From NCBI GenBank assembly GCA_029582265.1, contig CM055827.1, positions 3,767,423-3,831,422 on the forward strand: a DNA stretch of 64,000 nucleotides, given 5' to 3'. This DNA comes from Zoroaster sp. YZ-2022 (taxonomy: Eukaryota; Echinodermata; Asteroidea; Forcipulatida; Zoroasteridae). Below the pieces are notes generated by a model that was given only the letters and a program-made list of their open reading frames with translations, was not told the origin of the DNA and made no database searches. Of this stretch, positions 34,579-46,964 are shown piece after piece; position 1 is the stretch's first letter; each line of letters opens with the position of its first letter. The position numbers were made by a program, and so were the translations under genes.

Positions 34579-35429
34579 GCTAATTTTTCCAAGAAATTAT
34601 AAGATTGTTATGGTCATCATGCAGGTGTAAAGTGTATGCCTTCAAGCATATTCCAATCGGCCTGGCTGTGTCCTGTTAGTCCATAATTTTCTTCTAAAGA
34701 TATTTCTAAGAAGTTTGAAATATTTAGAGTGCCAAAGGATAAAGTAATCTATTTGACACTCCCTGAAGATAGGTCATTGAGCTGAGTCAAGGAGACAGGG
34801 GGTAGGCTTTCATGGAAATAATGACAGTAGATTAGTTTAGCAGTTTTCTTTTTCAATTTTGTTTGGGGGGATGCTTTAAATTCGAGACACCTGGAGAAAT
34901 TATGTTTTTGGGGGTATTGTCTGGGGAAGGCAGCTTACTGGTAGAGCTTGAGTTGGGGACATTGAGAGATGTGTGGATTGGGGAAGGAAGTGATGATGTG
35001 AGGGATGGTAATGAGTAGGACAGGAGGGAGAAAGGATGTGTCAAAGTAGGAAGGATTGGAGGGGATGCAGGGGGAAGGGGAGGGTTATAGTGGGAAAGGA
35101 GATGAGGTAGAAAAGGAGGGATGAATCAGGAGGAAGGAAAAGAGAAGATGAGGGACAGACAGAAAACTATGGATAGAAGATTGGATAGTCAGGTTAAAGC
35201 CACTGTTCACTGTTGGTAATCTCAACAAACAATGATTCACTGTTTTACATCAAACGTACTTAGTGTTAAGGTTAATGATGTGCACATGGTATCAAACATG
35301 ATGGTATGTTTGTTTGTTTGTTTGTTTTTTCTGGGTAACTCATTCAGTGGATAATACAAGCAATCCTCTGTTCTTCCATGAGGCTCAGGAATCAATACAT
35401 ACCAGAGACACTGGGGTATCATTTCAGAC
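34579..35429. other. No gene; purine-rich stretch
   Basis: 35030-35160 is a long GGA/GGGA-rich purine tract on the + strand. No coding is supported. Confidence 0.4.
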
Positions 35430-35939
35430 TAGGGCTGTGCCGGGTATCCAGGTATCCGGGTACCCGACCGAAACTGTCATTACCCGGTTCCATTTTTCGG
35501 TTCCAATTACCCGTAAACGACTTTCAAAAATTTTGACTGAACATTTAAGCCGCACAAATAGAAGTCTCCCATTTTTTGCTAACATTTTTTTGTGTGGGGA
35601 ATGGGGATTCTACGAGTCGTTTTTAATATAGAGGCAGGAAGTTATTACAGTAACGCCACATTTATTGTAACTCTAATAAAACAAGAGAAGCTATTGGTTA
35701 TTTCATACATTCGGGAGTATTTATGTGTTTTTACAAAGTTGTTTATGGGTACCCGGGTATGTTTATGGGTACCCGGGTATGTTTATGGGTACCCGGGTAT
35801 GTTTATGGGTACCCGGGTATGTTTATGGGTACCCGGGTATGTTTATGGGTACCCGGGTATGTTTATGGGTACCCGGGTATCCAAAGATTTCAAATTTTGG
35901 GTATCTGGTTCCTGAAATAACTGAAAATGCACAGCCTTA
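35430..35939. mobile_element. hAT-like MITE with internal GGGTACCCGGGTAT array
   Basis: Ends TAGGGCTGTGC and GCACAGCCTTA. TTTCAGAC flanks both sides (35422-35429, 35940-35947), a perfect 8-bp target duplication as in hAT elements. Near the left end GGGTATCC/TACCCG words recur. Between 35742 and 35881 a 20-bp unit (GTTTATGGGTACCCGGGTAT) is repeated seven times. Confidence 0.88.
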
Positions 35940-35954
35940 TTTCAGACTAGTTAG

Positions 35955-36275
35955 TTAACCCTCCTATGTACAGTGCAGCTGCCATAGAATTGTCAGACCT
36001 TTCAAAACCTTTCAAGTTTGCTGTACTGAAGGGTTTTGAAAGGTGAGAAAACTGTCTGACAAAAGGGACCTATGATAGGTTTCGAAAGGTGTAACAACTC
36101 TCTGAACAAACTGGTGTTGAAATGTTTCAATACCTTTCAAAGGGTATTGAAAGGTGTGGTTGTTCAGTAGCAACAAATTCTGGAGGGTTTTAAAGGGTTC
36201 ATAATAATTGATAGCCATTTTGGCCCGTAAGCAGATTTTGAAAGGTTTTGAAAGGTAAAACCATAGGAGGGTTAA
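35955..36275. mobile_element. MITE family 2 (GAAAGG words), copy 1
   Basis: TTAACCCTCCTATGTACAG at left and CCATAGGAGGGTTAA at right. GAAAGG/CCTTTC occurs eight times in 321 bp in both orientations. It sits 7 bp from the duplication of the hAT-like element. Confidence 0.88.
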
Positions 36276-36870
36276 TATGGATGGTTAGAATATGGATGGG
36301 CACACTATTTCCAAACCTGAATTTCCATTTCTTGAAAAGATTGTTGGGAATAATTTACTTTTTGACTTACATGTTCATCTACTGTTCTAGCTGTTACCAC
36401 GTCACAGCGCTTGACAAACTGTGAACACATTTATAAGCTTTGAAGTATTTAGAACTCAATTATAAATTCATGTTCACTGTGTACGTATAATGTCTTGAGT
36501 ACGTGCATGCTGTTGGCTAATGATCCATGAAATGCAAAGACTATAATTCCTGGAAAAATCATCTTGCCTGTGGTTATTGTGTGTGTAAATCTTACAATTA
36601 TATGTGTAGATTGTCTGAAGCTGTGTGAACGATGACGTCATCGTCGCTGACTAATGCATCGGCGATATTATAACACTGTTTGTGTAGAGATAAATCAACT
36701 CTGGCTATGCCTAACAGGCATTCCACACCATTGGTAAAATGTCTGTAGTTGCATCCACACTTTATAATGACCTCAAGAGAGATGTTCGTCTCATTCCATT
36801 ATGTGATTGACAAGAAAATTAGATTTTGTGCATCCATTTTAAGGTGGAAAAAGGATCGATACCATAAGAA
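36276..36870. other. No gene assigned
   Basis: No exon or bounded element seen. Confidence 0.35.
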
Positions 36871-36990
36871 TTAAAGGGACAATATGGTCATGATCAGAGC
36901 AGACTTTCAACAGGGCATGGAATTTCATCATTATGCAGCCACTGGCTCATTATTTATGCATGCAACATGACACATGCATCTTATGGCGCC
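36871..36990. mobile_element. MITE family 6, one-ended fragment
   Basis: TTAAAGGGACAATATGGTCA, then GAGCAGACTTTCAACAGGGC and CACTGGCTCATT match the reference element. The opposite end is missing. Confidence 0.65.
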
Positions 36991-37174
36991 CTATTATCTA
37001 GGCCAGCGTTTACTCTTGGGCAAGGGTGTAGCAAAGGCATTTTCTTTGGGGGGGGGGGGGTGTGGAAGCCAATTTGCCGACAGACATCAGAGTTAGGGGG
37101 GCCTAGTACCTTTGATGCTTCATTTGCCGACTGAGGCTCTAAATGCCGACCGAAACCCCTCCCCCCCCCCCAAT

Positions 37175-37362
37175 GTTGTACCTTCCGTTTAATGTATCTT
37201 AATTCAAAGAGAGTAAGCATACTGACAGAAGCAGTTTTGCCAACATTACCAATGTTGTACCATCCCTTCAATGTATTTTTTGATTCAAAGAGATCTAGTA
37301 AGCATACTCATTGAAGCAGTTTTGCGGACATATCCAATGTTTGTACCTTCCCTTTAAGGTCA
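37175..37362. repeat. Two-and-a-part tandem duplication (about 93 bp)
   Basis: CCAATGTTGTACCTTCC ... AGTAAGCATACTGACAGAAG ... GCAGTTTTGC repeats with a partial third copy. The segment looks derived from a TTAAAGGGAAGGTACAACAT-type dispersed repeat in reverse. Confidence 0.65.
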
Positions 37363-38042
37363 TTTGAATCTCAGTCGCATTGAATTTCAGTCCAGCCAGG
37401 AGGTTACAGTCACAATAAAGCATTTTAAATAAGGAAGGGCGAGTTTCTAAGAAATGGAATCTCATGTTGCATCATCGATCTTACAAGCTGAGATTACAAA
37501 GTCCTCTCGAGTTTAATTTGATTCAGAACGCAATACTAAGTGCTAATTTCCATGGAATTCCTATTCCTGTAAATCTAATAGCATGCAAGTGCATACTATG
37601 ATATGTTATACACATGTAGGTAGGCATGTTAATCTGAAGTCAAACCAATTAAGGACTCATAGTACATGCACAGAAACATAATGTATTAATAATATGGAAA
37701 TAGACCATCTGTCCAGTGAATATACTTGAAGATACATCACATGTACGCATACACTGTAGACTTATTTTGTCTAAGTGTCCTTGGTTCTATACATGTGAAT
37801 TTTAACATTGATGAACATTTTTGGGTGACATTTTCTCAGAAGAATATATTAGAACTTCCCAACCTCTGTAATTATTTTCTGATATTGTTATACAAGTTCT
37901 AGCTATCCTGAGCCAATTATGGCTCATCATGTCGGTTTTTTTAATTCCAGTTTCCTTGTCATTAAACAACTAGCAGTATTTCTGCTCCCTTTTGACGGGA
38001 TGCCAGTCAATCGCAGAATAATCCTCGGATATTTACAGGTGT
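37363..38042. other. No gene assigned
   Basis: AT-rich; no recognised features. Confidence 0.35.
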
Positions 38043-38145
38043 AGCCAGTTCTAGCCAGTTCCAGCCAGTTCCAGCCAGTTCCAGCCAGTTCCAGCCAGTT
38101 CCAGCCAGTTCCAGCCAGTTCCAGCCAGTTCCAGCCAGTTCTAGC
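38043..38145 (+). repeat. 10-bp tandem repeat AGCCAGTTCC, about 10 copies
   Basis: Uninterrupted except for T variants at the edges (AGCCAGTTCT). The minus-strand Trp/Leu/Ala/Gly-rich frame across it is an artefact. Confidence 0.95.
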
Positions 38146-39964
38146 CAAGTGAAGAGCAGGCCTACATAGTTTTTAGCCAGTTCTATCCTCATGGGTGGAG
38201 AGAAGAAACTATGGTTTAGTGTCTTACGCAAGGAGACAACAAGCATCACTATACTTAGTGAGGACCCAAAACTATATAAGTAGACTAAATGTCCGTGTAG
38301 AAATATACGAATTGTCACAAATGCTATTTTAACAGCAGTTTGACAAAAAAAAATTTTCATCGGAACATAGCTATTTTACTTGAGGAAGGGAAATTAAATG
38401 CCTCAAAATTACACATTTCTTAGTAAGTTTTATAGTAAATATGTACCGAAATGAATTTATGGTGGGTCCCAACATAAATTAATTTTGGTACGTTTGTTAC
38501 TGTTAAACGAATTTTTGTGAAATATCTGATATCATAAAGTACTTGTTCTCCTTTCTAAATGGAAATTATCAGTGTTCCAATTTAGATTAAAATTTAATTT
38601 TGTGAAATATGTTATATCATATTAATGGTATTCCTTTATAAAAGGAAATGACCACTGTTGAAATTTTACTGAAAATTATTCTTGATTATTATTCTTGAAT
38701 ATAATTTTTTAAAGGGATATTCGACACAGTCATCAACTTAACACAAATTAAGTTCCATATAAAACTGTGATAATTTATTTCTTTTGAGAATAACAATAGT
38801 GTGAATTCAAAACATTTCATAATCACAATGAAATGCTTCTACACTTTTCAAATCACTATTCTGTATTTTCTACAAGAATGATAATTATATGTTGAGAGAG
38901 ATCCGAAGGGAATGAAAAAAAAGAGAGAATTAGGCTGTACGTATTGTGCAAAAAACGGGACGCGATGATAATTTTCCCCCCGTAGAGTGCCTCTCCATTG
39001 AAGAGAATTCCCTTACTAGAACAGATTCTTCTATGATGAGAGCAATAAACATACACATACTACATCCAATCTCACATCACCCAGCTGTATTGACGGAATG
39101 CGTGGGCGGACTTCCGCTCATCTCTTCGATGTCCCGTCTGTTTTCCGCATTCAAGAAAATGCTATAGTTGCTGATGAAGAGAAATGGGATTTTAAAAAAA
39201 TTATTATTTTTTAAATTTTTTTATTTATTTTTTGTTCGAGATGGTTTTGAGTTTTGGTCGCATGTGCTGATTTGTTTTTGATGAGGTTTTTTCTGATTTA
39301 TTGGGATTTAAAAAAAAAATTATTCAGGAAATTGTTCTTGGATGCAATGGGGAGTCTTAATTAGTACACCGCTCTTCATGCACGTCAAGGAATTGATAAA
39401 ATGTCTGTAAATGCATCCATACTTTATTAGAATCAAGAGAGATATATAGAAACCAACCGTTGAAAGTGTCATTTCATTGTCTCAATTACGAGAAAAATAG
39501 TTTCATCAATAATTATTGACACAAATTATTAAAACAAATAAAATTTCCCCACAGTAACATATGTGACAAATGTATACCCAGGTTAAAAGGGACGGGGATA
39601 ACTTTTCTGGGACCTACATCAAAATGTTTTCTGGGCAAACATTTTCTTGGGGCTACATAAAAACAAAAACAAATGTTCGCCACACATCAACACTTCAACA
39701 CCAACATGACAATTACCATCACATCATCACCACTCAGTTCCTTCACAATCTATCATCCCCTCTTACTTTTGTATTCCTTCACATATATAAAAATTTAATC
39801 TGTTTCTTCCTAGTCGTTGCAATGGTCATCATATCAATGTCAGTCATATCAATATTATCATAAGTTTATCGTTCATCTTCACCCCTCTTCAGTCACATCA
39901 AATCACATCCTATTTGTTGAGGAAAAATTAACTTACTTAGAACATACATTCTTGCATTGAAATC
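38146..39964. other. No gene recognised over about 1.8 kb
   Basis: AT-rich DNA with short open frames (38856-39167, 39570-39863) lacking any domain. Confidence 0.4.
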
Positions 39965-40308
39965 GGGGGCCAAATTCACAGAGAGAGAATTTTGCTAAGC
40001 GATTTTTTTTTTTTTTTTTTTTTTTCCCCTAAGCAATATAAAACAGACTACCAGTGGAACTGCATATATTTTGTATGAAAGTTTGGCCGGTAACCAAAGA
40101 AATGCACTAAGCAAATTTTTCTGGTAAGCAATTTTTATGAAATTTCTGCTAAGCAAGAAAATATTGCTTAGCATATTTATCTTCTAAGCAAAATTAGGCA
40201 GAGAACCAGCTAAAAGCAATATACATTACATGACAATTTGGCTGGTAACCTATTTTTGCTAAGCACAAATATTCCGTGCTCAGCAAATTCGTATGCTAAG
40301 CAGCTCTG
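39965..40308. mobile_element. TGCTAAGC-word element
   Basis: TGCTAAGC, TTAGCA and TAAGCAA words occur about ten times in both orientations. CACAGAG near the left and GCTAAGCAGCTCTG at the right suggest inverted ends (compare ACAGAGCTGCTAAGCAG at 18811). A poly(T) run is embedded near 40002-40026. Confidence 0.6.
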
Positions 40309-40376
40309 ATTATAAACAAACAAAACATCAATACATGTAAGAGCGGAAGCCAAAGCCCTAAGTATGCCCTTAATGC

Positions 40377-40733
40377 ATGCCTCTTAAATCTATCCAATAC
40401 ATTCATAACTTGAGGGTTTATAACCAAGGAGCATTCCTTCCTTGCTTAATTCATAATTCCCCTGAAGAAGAAGAAAACTCAATGCCTCGACTGTCGGTTC
40501 CGACTTCATTTGCAAAAGATCAGACCCGGGCGGTGCGACGCTTGAATATTCTGCTACAGGAACTTCAATATCCTCCCAAGCCCAGAACTCAAGCCAAAAC
40601 ATCCACCGGATTTTGGCAGCGAGGCAAGATTGTCAATAAACACGCCCCGCGCTGTAGTGTTTCCTTCCGTGCACAGGAGATATATTTTTGGATTTTTGTT
40701 TGGACAGTGGAGCGCTTCCAAAAATATGAATGA
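40377..40733 (+). CDS. Unassigned open frame (118 codons)
   Basis: The central part (MPRLSVPTSFAKDQTRAVRR, LNILLQELQYPPKPRTQAK) has a coding-like residue mix and higher GC than its flanks. There is no signal peptide or known domain. A possible donor (GTACAT) lies after the stop. The overlapping minus-strand frame (40390-40602) is also open, so strand is uncertain. Confidence 0.25.
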   Translation: MPLKSIQYIHNLRVYNQGAFLPCLIHNSPEEEENSMPRLSVPTSFAKDQTRAVRRLNILLQELQYPPKPRTQAKTSTGFWQRGKIVNKHAPRCSVSFRAQEIYFWIFVWTVERFQKYE

Positions 40734-40947
40734 ATTGAAGAGGTACATATACAAATCAGTGAATGTCACCGTGGTTAATTTTCAAATTTTCAAATTAAAG
40801 GGAAACATTGGTATTCGACAAAGTACATTCATTTCAACCCTCTAGTTTTCAAGAAAAATGTGAAAGTTTTATTATTTTCAGAAAACAACGAAAAACTGTT
40901 GTTATTTTTTTTGGTAAATTTGACACAATAATTCCTGTTTTCTCTTA

Positions 40948-41596
40948 TGCTATGGTCCCACAGAGATTTCGACTCTCTAGATCGTGTTTCGTCAAGATTT
41001 TAGATTTTTTACAAAATTTTCTCGAGAAAAGTCGAAATAGTCTAAAGAGTCTAAAAAAATCGAAACTGTCGATATTTGTCGGGAAAAAAAATCATTAATC
41101 GAAAATTATTAAACCTGACCAATATTTTTCGATAAAGTTTCGATCAAATTTATCGAAATTTTGTCGACATTTTATCGAAACTATCGAAAATGAAATCGAA
41201 ATAGTCTTAACAGTCTAAAAGTTCGAAAACCAGTCGAAATAAATCTGAACTCTAAATAGTCTAAACAATCGTTACAGTCGAAATAAATCGGAACATTTGT
41301 CCAAATTTTTTAAAACAATCGAAAATTATTCGAAAAAAAATCGAAATCAATCTAAACAGTCGAATTTTGTCGATATGCCAGTCGAAATGATCTAAACAGT
41401 CGAAAGTCGTCGAAATAAAATCGAAAATGATTCGAAATTGTCGAGAAAATACAAAAATAAAAATTTCCTCACGGAAAACAGATATTTTGTCGATATTTAT
41501 ACGAGATTTTGACGAAATTATTAAAAATAACAAAAAAACCAGGAATCGAAATATATTTCGACAGAAAGATCGAAATATTCCTGTGGGACCATAGCA
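40948..41596. mobile_element. TCGAAA-saturated inverted-repeat element
   Basis: Termini TGCTATGGTCCCACAG and complement, flanked by TTA on both sides. Over 649 bp, TCGAAA, TCGAT and their complements appear more than 30 times, together with AGTCTAAA. The surrounding DNA is poor in CpG. No coding. The TTA duplication would fit PIF/Harbinger-type insertion (inference). Confidence 0.85.
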
Positions 41597-43890
41597 TTAG
41601 ATAAAAAGCAGTTCGAATGAAATCATTTCTCATGAGGATTGGTACGTCTACCAACTTGTCAGTTTTAAGATAATAATTCACAGTTCATTTGATACTCTGA
41701 TAATTACTAATGTTGTACATGTACCTTCCTTTAAATTGAATCAAGGTTTATTTCTAGTAGTTAGTTGTCTCAATGTGAAATTACGTGACCTTTCAGGTTA
41801 TACCTAATTAATTCTGCCTCATAGCAGTTCATGTACATAAATATACAAAATAATGTATGTATGTATACATGTGTATGAAAATTACAATGTACATATGTCT
41901 GAAATGACTTGAGCCACACAAATTACGTTTTACTTTAAGTATTTTACTTGAGATTTGTATTATTATGATCTATTATAATTTGACAAACCTAGCATTTTTA
42001 ATTTTTTTAATTTTTTTTATAATCCATTTATAATTTGCTGAATCTCTGTAATTCACTCATTTTTAATTGAAAATGTAAAAACAACATTATTTCTTAATGT
42101 GCATCTCAATATTTTTTAGTGTAGTTACAAACATTAAAATTCATCAATAACATTTATTTCAGTGTGAAAACATGCTACCAATGTTAGCATTATAATTAAA
42201 TGAATACTCAAAAAATATTAAGAATATTCTTAAGTTCGACTATTTTACAAAAAATGGTTTTAAATATTACCAAAGGCCAAATAACAGTAATATTTAATGT
42301 GTAGAAAATTATTATTATTCCTCAATTTGCTTGCTAATATTTTTAAAAATGTCGAAACAAAAATACAATTTCCAAAATACAAAATAAAACAATTTGAAAA
42401 ATGTTTACATTTATAAGTAAAATAAATATAAAATGTTCACATTTTGCAAACATGTTACACAATTCACAAGAAAACAAATCAATACTTAAATGGAATAACT
42501 ACATGTCCATGCATCATGTTTACATAGCTTAAGTTACACGCTATATGTAATCATGGAGGAAGGAACACATTCCTTCCTCCCTCCATGATGTAATCAAGAC
42601 ATTTATTCAAGGGAAAACATTTGATCATATTACACTAAACCATTCATTTGTGACATATTGTATACACAAGGATTTCTTGAAGAAAAACCCCGCACATTGT
42701 CCATGGAAAATAAATAGCAACAATGCATTTTGTTAAAAGGGAAGGCCCGTCTCGTTAAACAGCACTACAGCCTTACTATGCATTTTGTCGATCAAGCATA
42801 TTAAGGAGTACAGGGCCATACCGGATGTATAAAGTATGCATAAGGCTACACTTGCCCAGTCAGGCAAGCATTACGAGATATATATATGCATGTACTTTAC
42901 AGCATCTACAGTGATCTTTTGTGGCTGTAAAAATATGTTAAGTTTCCTTATTTATGTGGATAGATCATCAGGTTTATCTGTAGGTTATGAAGAAAGTGAG
43001 GAATTTTCCTTACAGGAGTCTTGAAGGCCTGATGAAGACATGGAATAATATCTGGATGAATTTAACCATTTGAACACTTTTTTTTTATTAATAAGTGAAA
43101 TGATTTCTATCCGAAATTTGAAAATACTAACAGGGGCTGTATCTACAGTAACAATTTTTAATTCCAAGGGCCAAACATTAATTAAATTTTATTTATAATG
43201 TTAAAAAAGTACCCCACCCCTAAGTTTTAAGCAATAAAACCAGTTGATCAAGGTACATGAAATTGTTAGAAATATAAACATAAAATCTACTGTTTATTGA
43301 CTTTTTTTGGGGGGTGGGTGGGGGGGGAGGGGGTAAAATAGAGGATTATTTTTTATTTAAATTATATTTTTGTTTGACTTTCAGAGTACTGAATTGATTA
43401 TTAAAAAAATTGTGAGGGAAAAACTAAAACAGAACAACTGTGCATTAGACACTGAGAACTGGTGACATGGTTTTGTGAGAACCTGAATTAAAAAACTGCT
43501 GGCCGTCAGTCCGGACGTTTTATTCATGGCTGCTGTTAGAAAAGTGAACTACATGTATAGAAACATAATAATGGAGAGTGATGATCTGTATGACAAACTG
43601 CATTTGTAAAAGAGGACATTTTTGTAAGGTGCTGATGTCATTGTCAAAAAAATAATAAATAGTCCATTTCCGTTACATATTATAGAGTGGCACATACTGT
43701 TATGTAGGTCTGTCTGCCCCCCCCCCCCCTTTAAAAAAAATGATTTTACCTACATGTATGTATACCTAATTCAAATCCCACGTGGGGACGTGGGACAACA
43801 TATATGGATTGGGTTTTCAGTTCCTCTCTGATTACTTGGGGGTTTTCCCTTGAAAGTTTGTATTTCATCATCATTTTCTGGTTTACAGGA
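41597..43890. other. No gene recognised over about 2.3 kb
   Basis: Very AT-rich. A short hairpin, ATGGAGGAAGGAA with its complement across CACA, lies at about 42552-42589. A poly(C) run lies near 43717. No exons seen. Confidence 0.4.
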
Positions 43891-44467
43891 TTAACCCTAA
43901 CTCCCTAGGCCCACTTGCTTACACGTACATAACCTGAATCCTTCCTAACTCCCTAGGCCCACTTGCTTACACGTACATAACCTGAATCCTTCCTAACTCC
44001 CTAGGCCCACTTGCTTACACGTACATAACCTGAATCCTCCCTAACTCCATAGGCCCACTTGCTTACACGTACATAACCTGAATCCTCCCTAACTCCATAG
44101 GCCCATTTGCTTACACATTTATAACCTAAATCCTCCAAAATCCTTCAGTAGTAAAGCAAGCACATGACATGTACATGTATGCACACATGTGTTTCTAATC
44201 TGTGATACATGTACATGGCCAGGGATCCTCCCTGCATGCATGGAGCAATAAACAGTGCACTGACCCAAGCACTGACCTTGCAATCACTACAACAAACATG
44301 GATGTACATGTACCATGGAAAGGCAAGTATGCCTAATAACCTCAATCCTCCAAAATCCTTCACTTTAGCAAAGAGCATGTAGCATGTAACCTCAATCCTT
44401 CAAAATCCTTCACTTTGGCAAAGAGGATTTTTGAGGATTTTTGAGGATTTGGGAAGGTTAGGGTTAA
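43891..44467. mobile_element. MITE family 5 (AATCCTYC words) with internal 48-bp amplification
   Basis: TTAACCCTAACTCCCTAGG at left and GGTTAGGGTTAA at right. A 48-bp unit (CTAACTCCCTAGGCCCACTT...) is present five times from 43897 to 44136. AATCCTCCAAAATCCTTCA and GAGGATTT words recur towards the right end. Related to the reversed copy at 50642-51034, which has no amplification. Confidence 0.85.
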
Positions 44468-45659
44468 TAAAGTGTTTACAGTACCAGAAAATTTAAATGA
44501 TGATAATGTGACAGTGTTGTTTTTCAGTTATAACTTGATAGTGATCAAATCCCTCCAGAGCAATTGATATATTGTGTATTATCCTGCTGTTGCTGTGACC
44601 TGGGTTCAAATCCAACTCATGACAAACCAAGAATTATGCATAAAGTCATTATCGGTCATTTCTGGTGTTTTTTTCCTCGCAATTTGTTGCAAAGTTTTTG
44701 TGTATTTTCTTTTTCACAGAGATTCCCTCTCTGAAATCTTTGCCAAAGATCATTTGTCTTTAAAAACAATTTCAGTCCACATACTTTTCTAATTTGTAAA
44801 AGGCAAATACGCCACTAAACACTGCCCATATCATTTAAATCATCAGTGTCTGGCTGTTAGAAGAATAGACAAAGAATTATCAAAAGCCTGCTGATTTATT
44901 GTTAACACGCTAGCCAGTCTCAGCAGGCTCCCTAGCTTGTTAGTTAATCAGCCAGAGGTGTATGGAGCAGTGAGAGCCACTGCCACAAGCCTAAAAGGAC
45001 AGCCTCACTGGCGACCTCTCTCAGTTTGATTCGGAGCTTTGTCACAAGGCTGAGCTTCTGAATGGAACAGCGAGAGTGGAAAGGAGAATCGTACTCTGGC
45101 ACTGTGTTGTGTGTAAAACAATAACAAAAACACATCCAACACATTACCGTGTGGTGTCACAAATACTCGTTAATATGTGCATCGGACAGACCACATGTGG
45201 GACTTCAGGACTGAGCATCTGCTTCATGTAGGATGGAGCAACTGTCGGCATGCATCTACAGTGCATGACAAAGTAAATTGTCTTCAGTTTCGCCGTGTAC
45301 ATGTAGGTGAATACTGGATATATACATACATGTAGAAGTACACCTCAGTGGAGTTGATAGTTTTATTTCCAAGGAAAAGTTTCTCGATTTGATGCGTGGT
45401 CTTGTGGAATTACGGTTTGTTATTCAAATATTTATTGTTTTTGTTTTGTTATTGAGTTGTTTTATGTCATTTAAATTGACTTGTTTAATTTAAATTCAAT
45501 AGTGTTTCAGCAATAAGTGCATTAGTGGAGAACGGCTTCATTTACTAGTACATGGATGCGTGCACAAATGGCATGTTCAAATCATAATGAGGAATAGAAT
45601 AGAATATTCAAATGATTGCCAAATAATTATATAATTGAGTTATAATCTTTTATTGAGTA
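44468..45659. other. No gene recognised
   Basis: The open frame at 44944-45144 (minus) is unassigned. The rest is AT-rich with TACATGTA tracts. Confidence 0.35.
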
Positions 45660-45760
45660 ATAATCTCTTCTTGTAAGAAGTGATGGCTCTGAGAAGAGCC
45701 GGTTGGTTTGTTCTCAACGCTTTGACTAGTGTGTTCTAGCCATCGTCAGGCGACTGTTAA
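45660..45760 (-). repeat. Second-family GATCGAAACG-type module (CTGACGA ... AAAGCG)
   Basis: On the minus strand CTGACGATGGCTAG, a six-base loop, CTAGTC and AAAGCGTTGAG mirror the layout of the modules at 22309-22345 and 28813-28850. GGCTCTTCTCAGAGCC follows in place of GTTCTTTTCAGAAC. A diverged single 64-bp-type unit lies at 46287-46352. Confidence 0.5.
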
Positions 45761-45888
45761 TTATTATATTAATTATATATAATTAATTATTTACCATACC
45801 GCAAGACAATGTTTATAGACATGTGTACAAACCGACAATTCATGTTTTAGAAATCTTATTTATTTAGTTTTTTAATCACTTTACTTTT

Positions 45889-46214
45889 TTAACCCTCCTA
45901 TGTACAGTGCAGTTTGCCATAGAATTGTCAGACCTTTCAAAACCTTTCAAGTTTGCTGTACTGAAGGGTTTTGAAAGGTGAGAAAACTGTCTGACAAATG
46001 AAAGGGACCTATGAAAGGTTTCGAAAGGTGAAACAACTCTCTGAACAAACTGGTGTTGAAATGTTTCAATACCTTTCAAAGGGTATTGAAAGGTGTGGTA
46101 GTTCAGTAGCAACAAATTCTGGAGGGTTTTAAAGGGTTCATACATTATTGATAGCCATTTTGCCAGTAAGCAGATTTTGAAAGGTTTTGAAAGGTCAAAC
46201 CATAGGAGGGTTAA
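45889..46214. mobile_element. MITE family 2 (GAAAGG words), copy 2
   Basis: TTAACCCTCCTATGTACAG and CCATAGGAGGGTTAA ends, interior nearly identical to 35955-36275. The flanks share TTAATCACTTTACTTT (45872-45887 and 46211-46226), longer than the TTAA expected. Confidence 0.88.
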
Positions 46215-46286
46215 TCACTTTACTTTATAATTACATTTATGTTTTTAAATAGTCTGCTGTATCTATTTTAATCCTAAGTAGGATTC

Positions 46287-46352
46287 AAAGCTTTACATGG
46301 TGGAAGGATAGTAGGTGTAAGGTTTGTGGTAGCACCGTGTAAATAATCTCTT
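46287..46352 (+). repeat. Diverged single unit of the 64-bp repeat
   Basis: AGCTTTACATGGTGGAAGGA ... GTTTGTGGTAGCACCGTGTA aligns with the unit at 28005-28068. Confidence 0.55.
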
Positions 46353-46528
46353 AGGAATTGTAAAAAACTGTCACAGAGCTGAGTGCCTGAGGGCAAAAGT
46401 GATTTTGTTCACCTTCTAGTGCCTGTCGTCGGATATTTGGTTGCTTTTTGTACTAAATTATTGTATTGTCATATCCTGTTTTTCTTTTTGTTTTTTAGAT
46501 TTATGAATAAATGATAAAAGTGTCTTAT

Positions 46529-46964
46529 GACATAAAACACAATAAAGGGGGCCACTTTGCATCCGTCACGTTAGCAGTTTTTCCAATGGTTGTTATTTAT
46601 TTTTAAGTACCTGAAACCGACCAAAAAGTGTTTCAACATGTGAATGGACATGCAGGCTTATACTAGAACTAATTTGAGTTGATTCATTTTATTTTTTTAT
46701 TTATTTTTTTACCCTCAAATTTCCATAAAAATTGGACGGAAAAAGTTACCTCACTTTTCCGTCCATTTGTTGATGGAAATTTTAGGGTAATTAAAAAAAT
46801 AATAGTAATAATCAACTCAAATTATCTTTAGGATAAGCATGCATGTCTATTCAAATGTTGAAATTCTTTTTTGGTGGTTTCAGATATTTAAAAAAAATTA
46901 CAACCATTAGAAAAACTGCTAACGTGACGGTAGGAAAGTGGCCCCCTTTATTGTGTTTTATGTC
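46529..46964. mobile_element. Long foldback MITE, copy 2
   Basis: GACATAAAACACAATAAAGG at the left and its complement at the right, with TTAT on both sides. Same hairpin architecture as 14764-15203. Confidence 0.88.

Noticed and set aside
35592..35958. Frames with VPGYVYGYPGMFMGTR-type repeats
   Set aside because: They arise from the seven-fold 20-bp array inside the hAT-like element.
37927..38360. Trp/Leu/Ala/Gly repeat frames on the minus strand
   Set aside because: They come from the 10-bp AGCCAGTTCC repeat.
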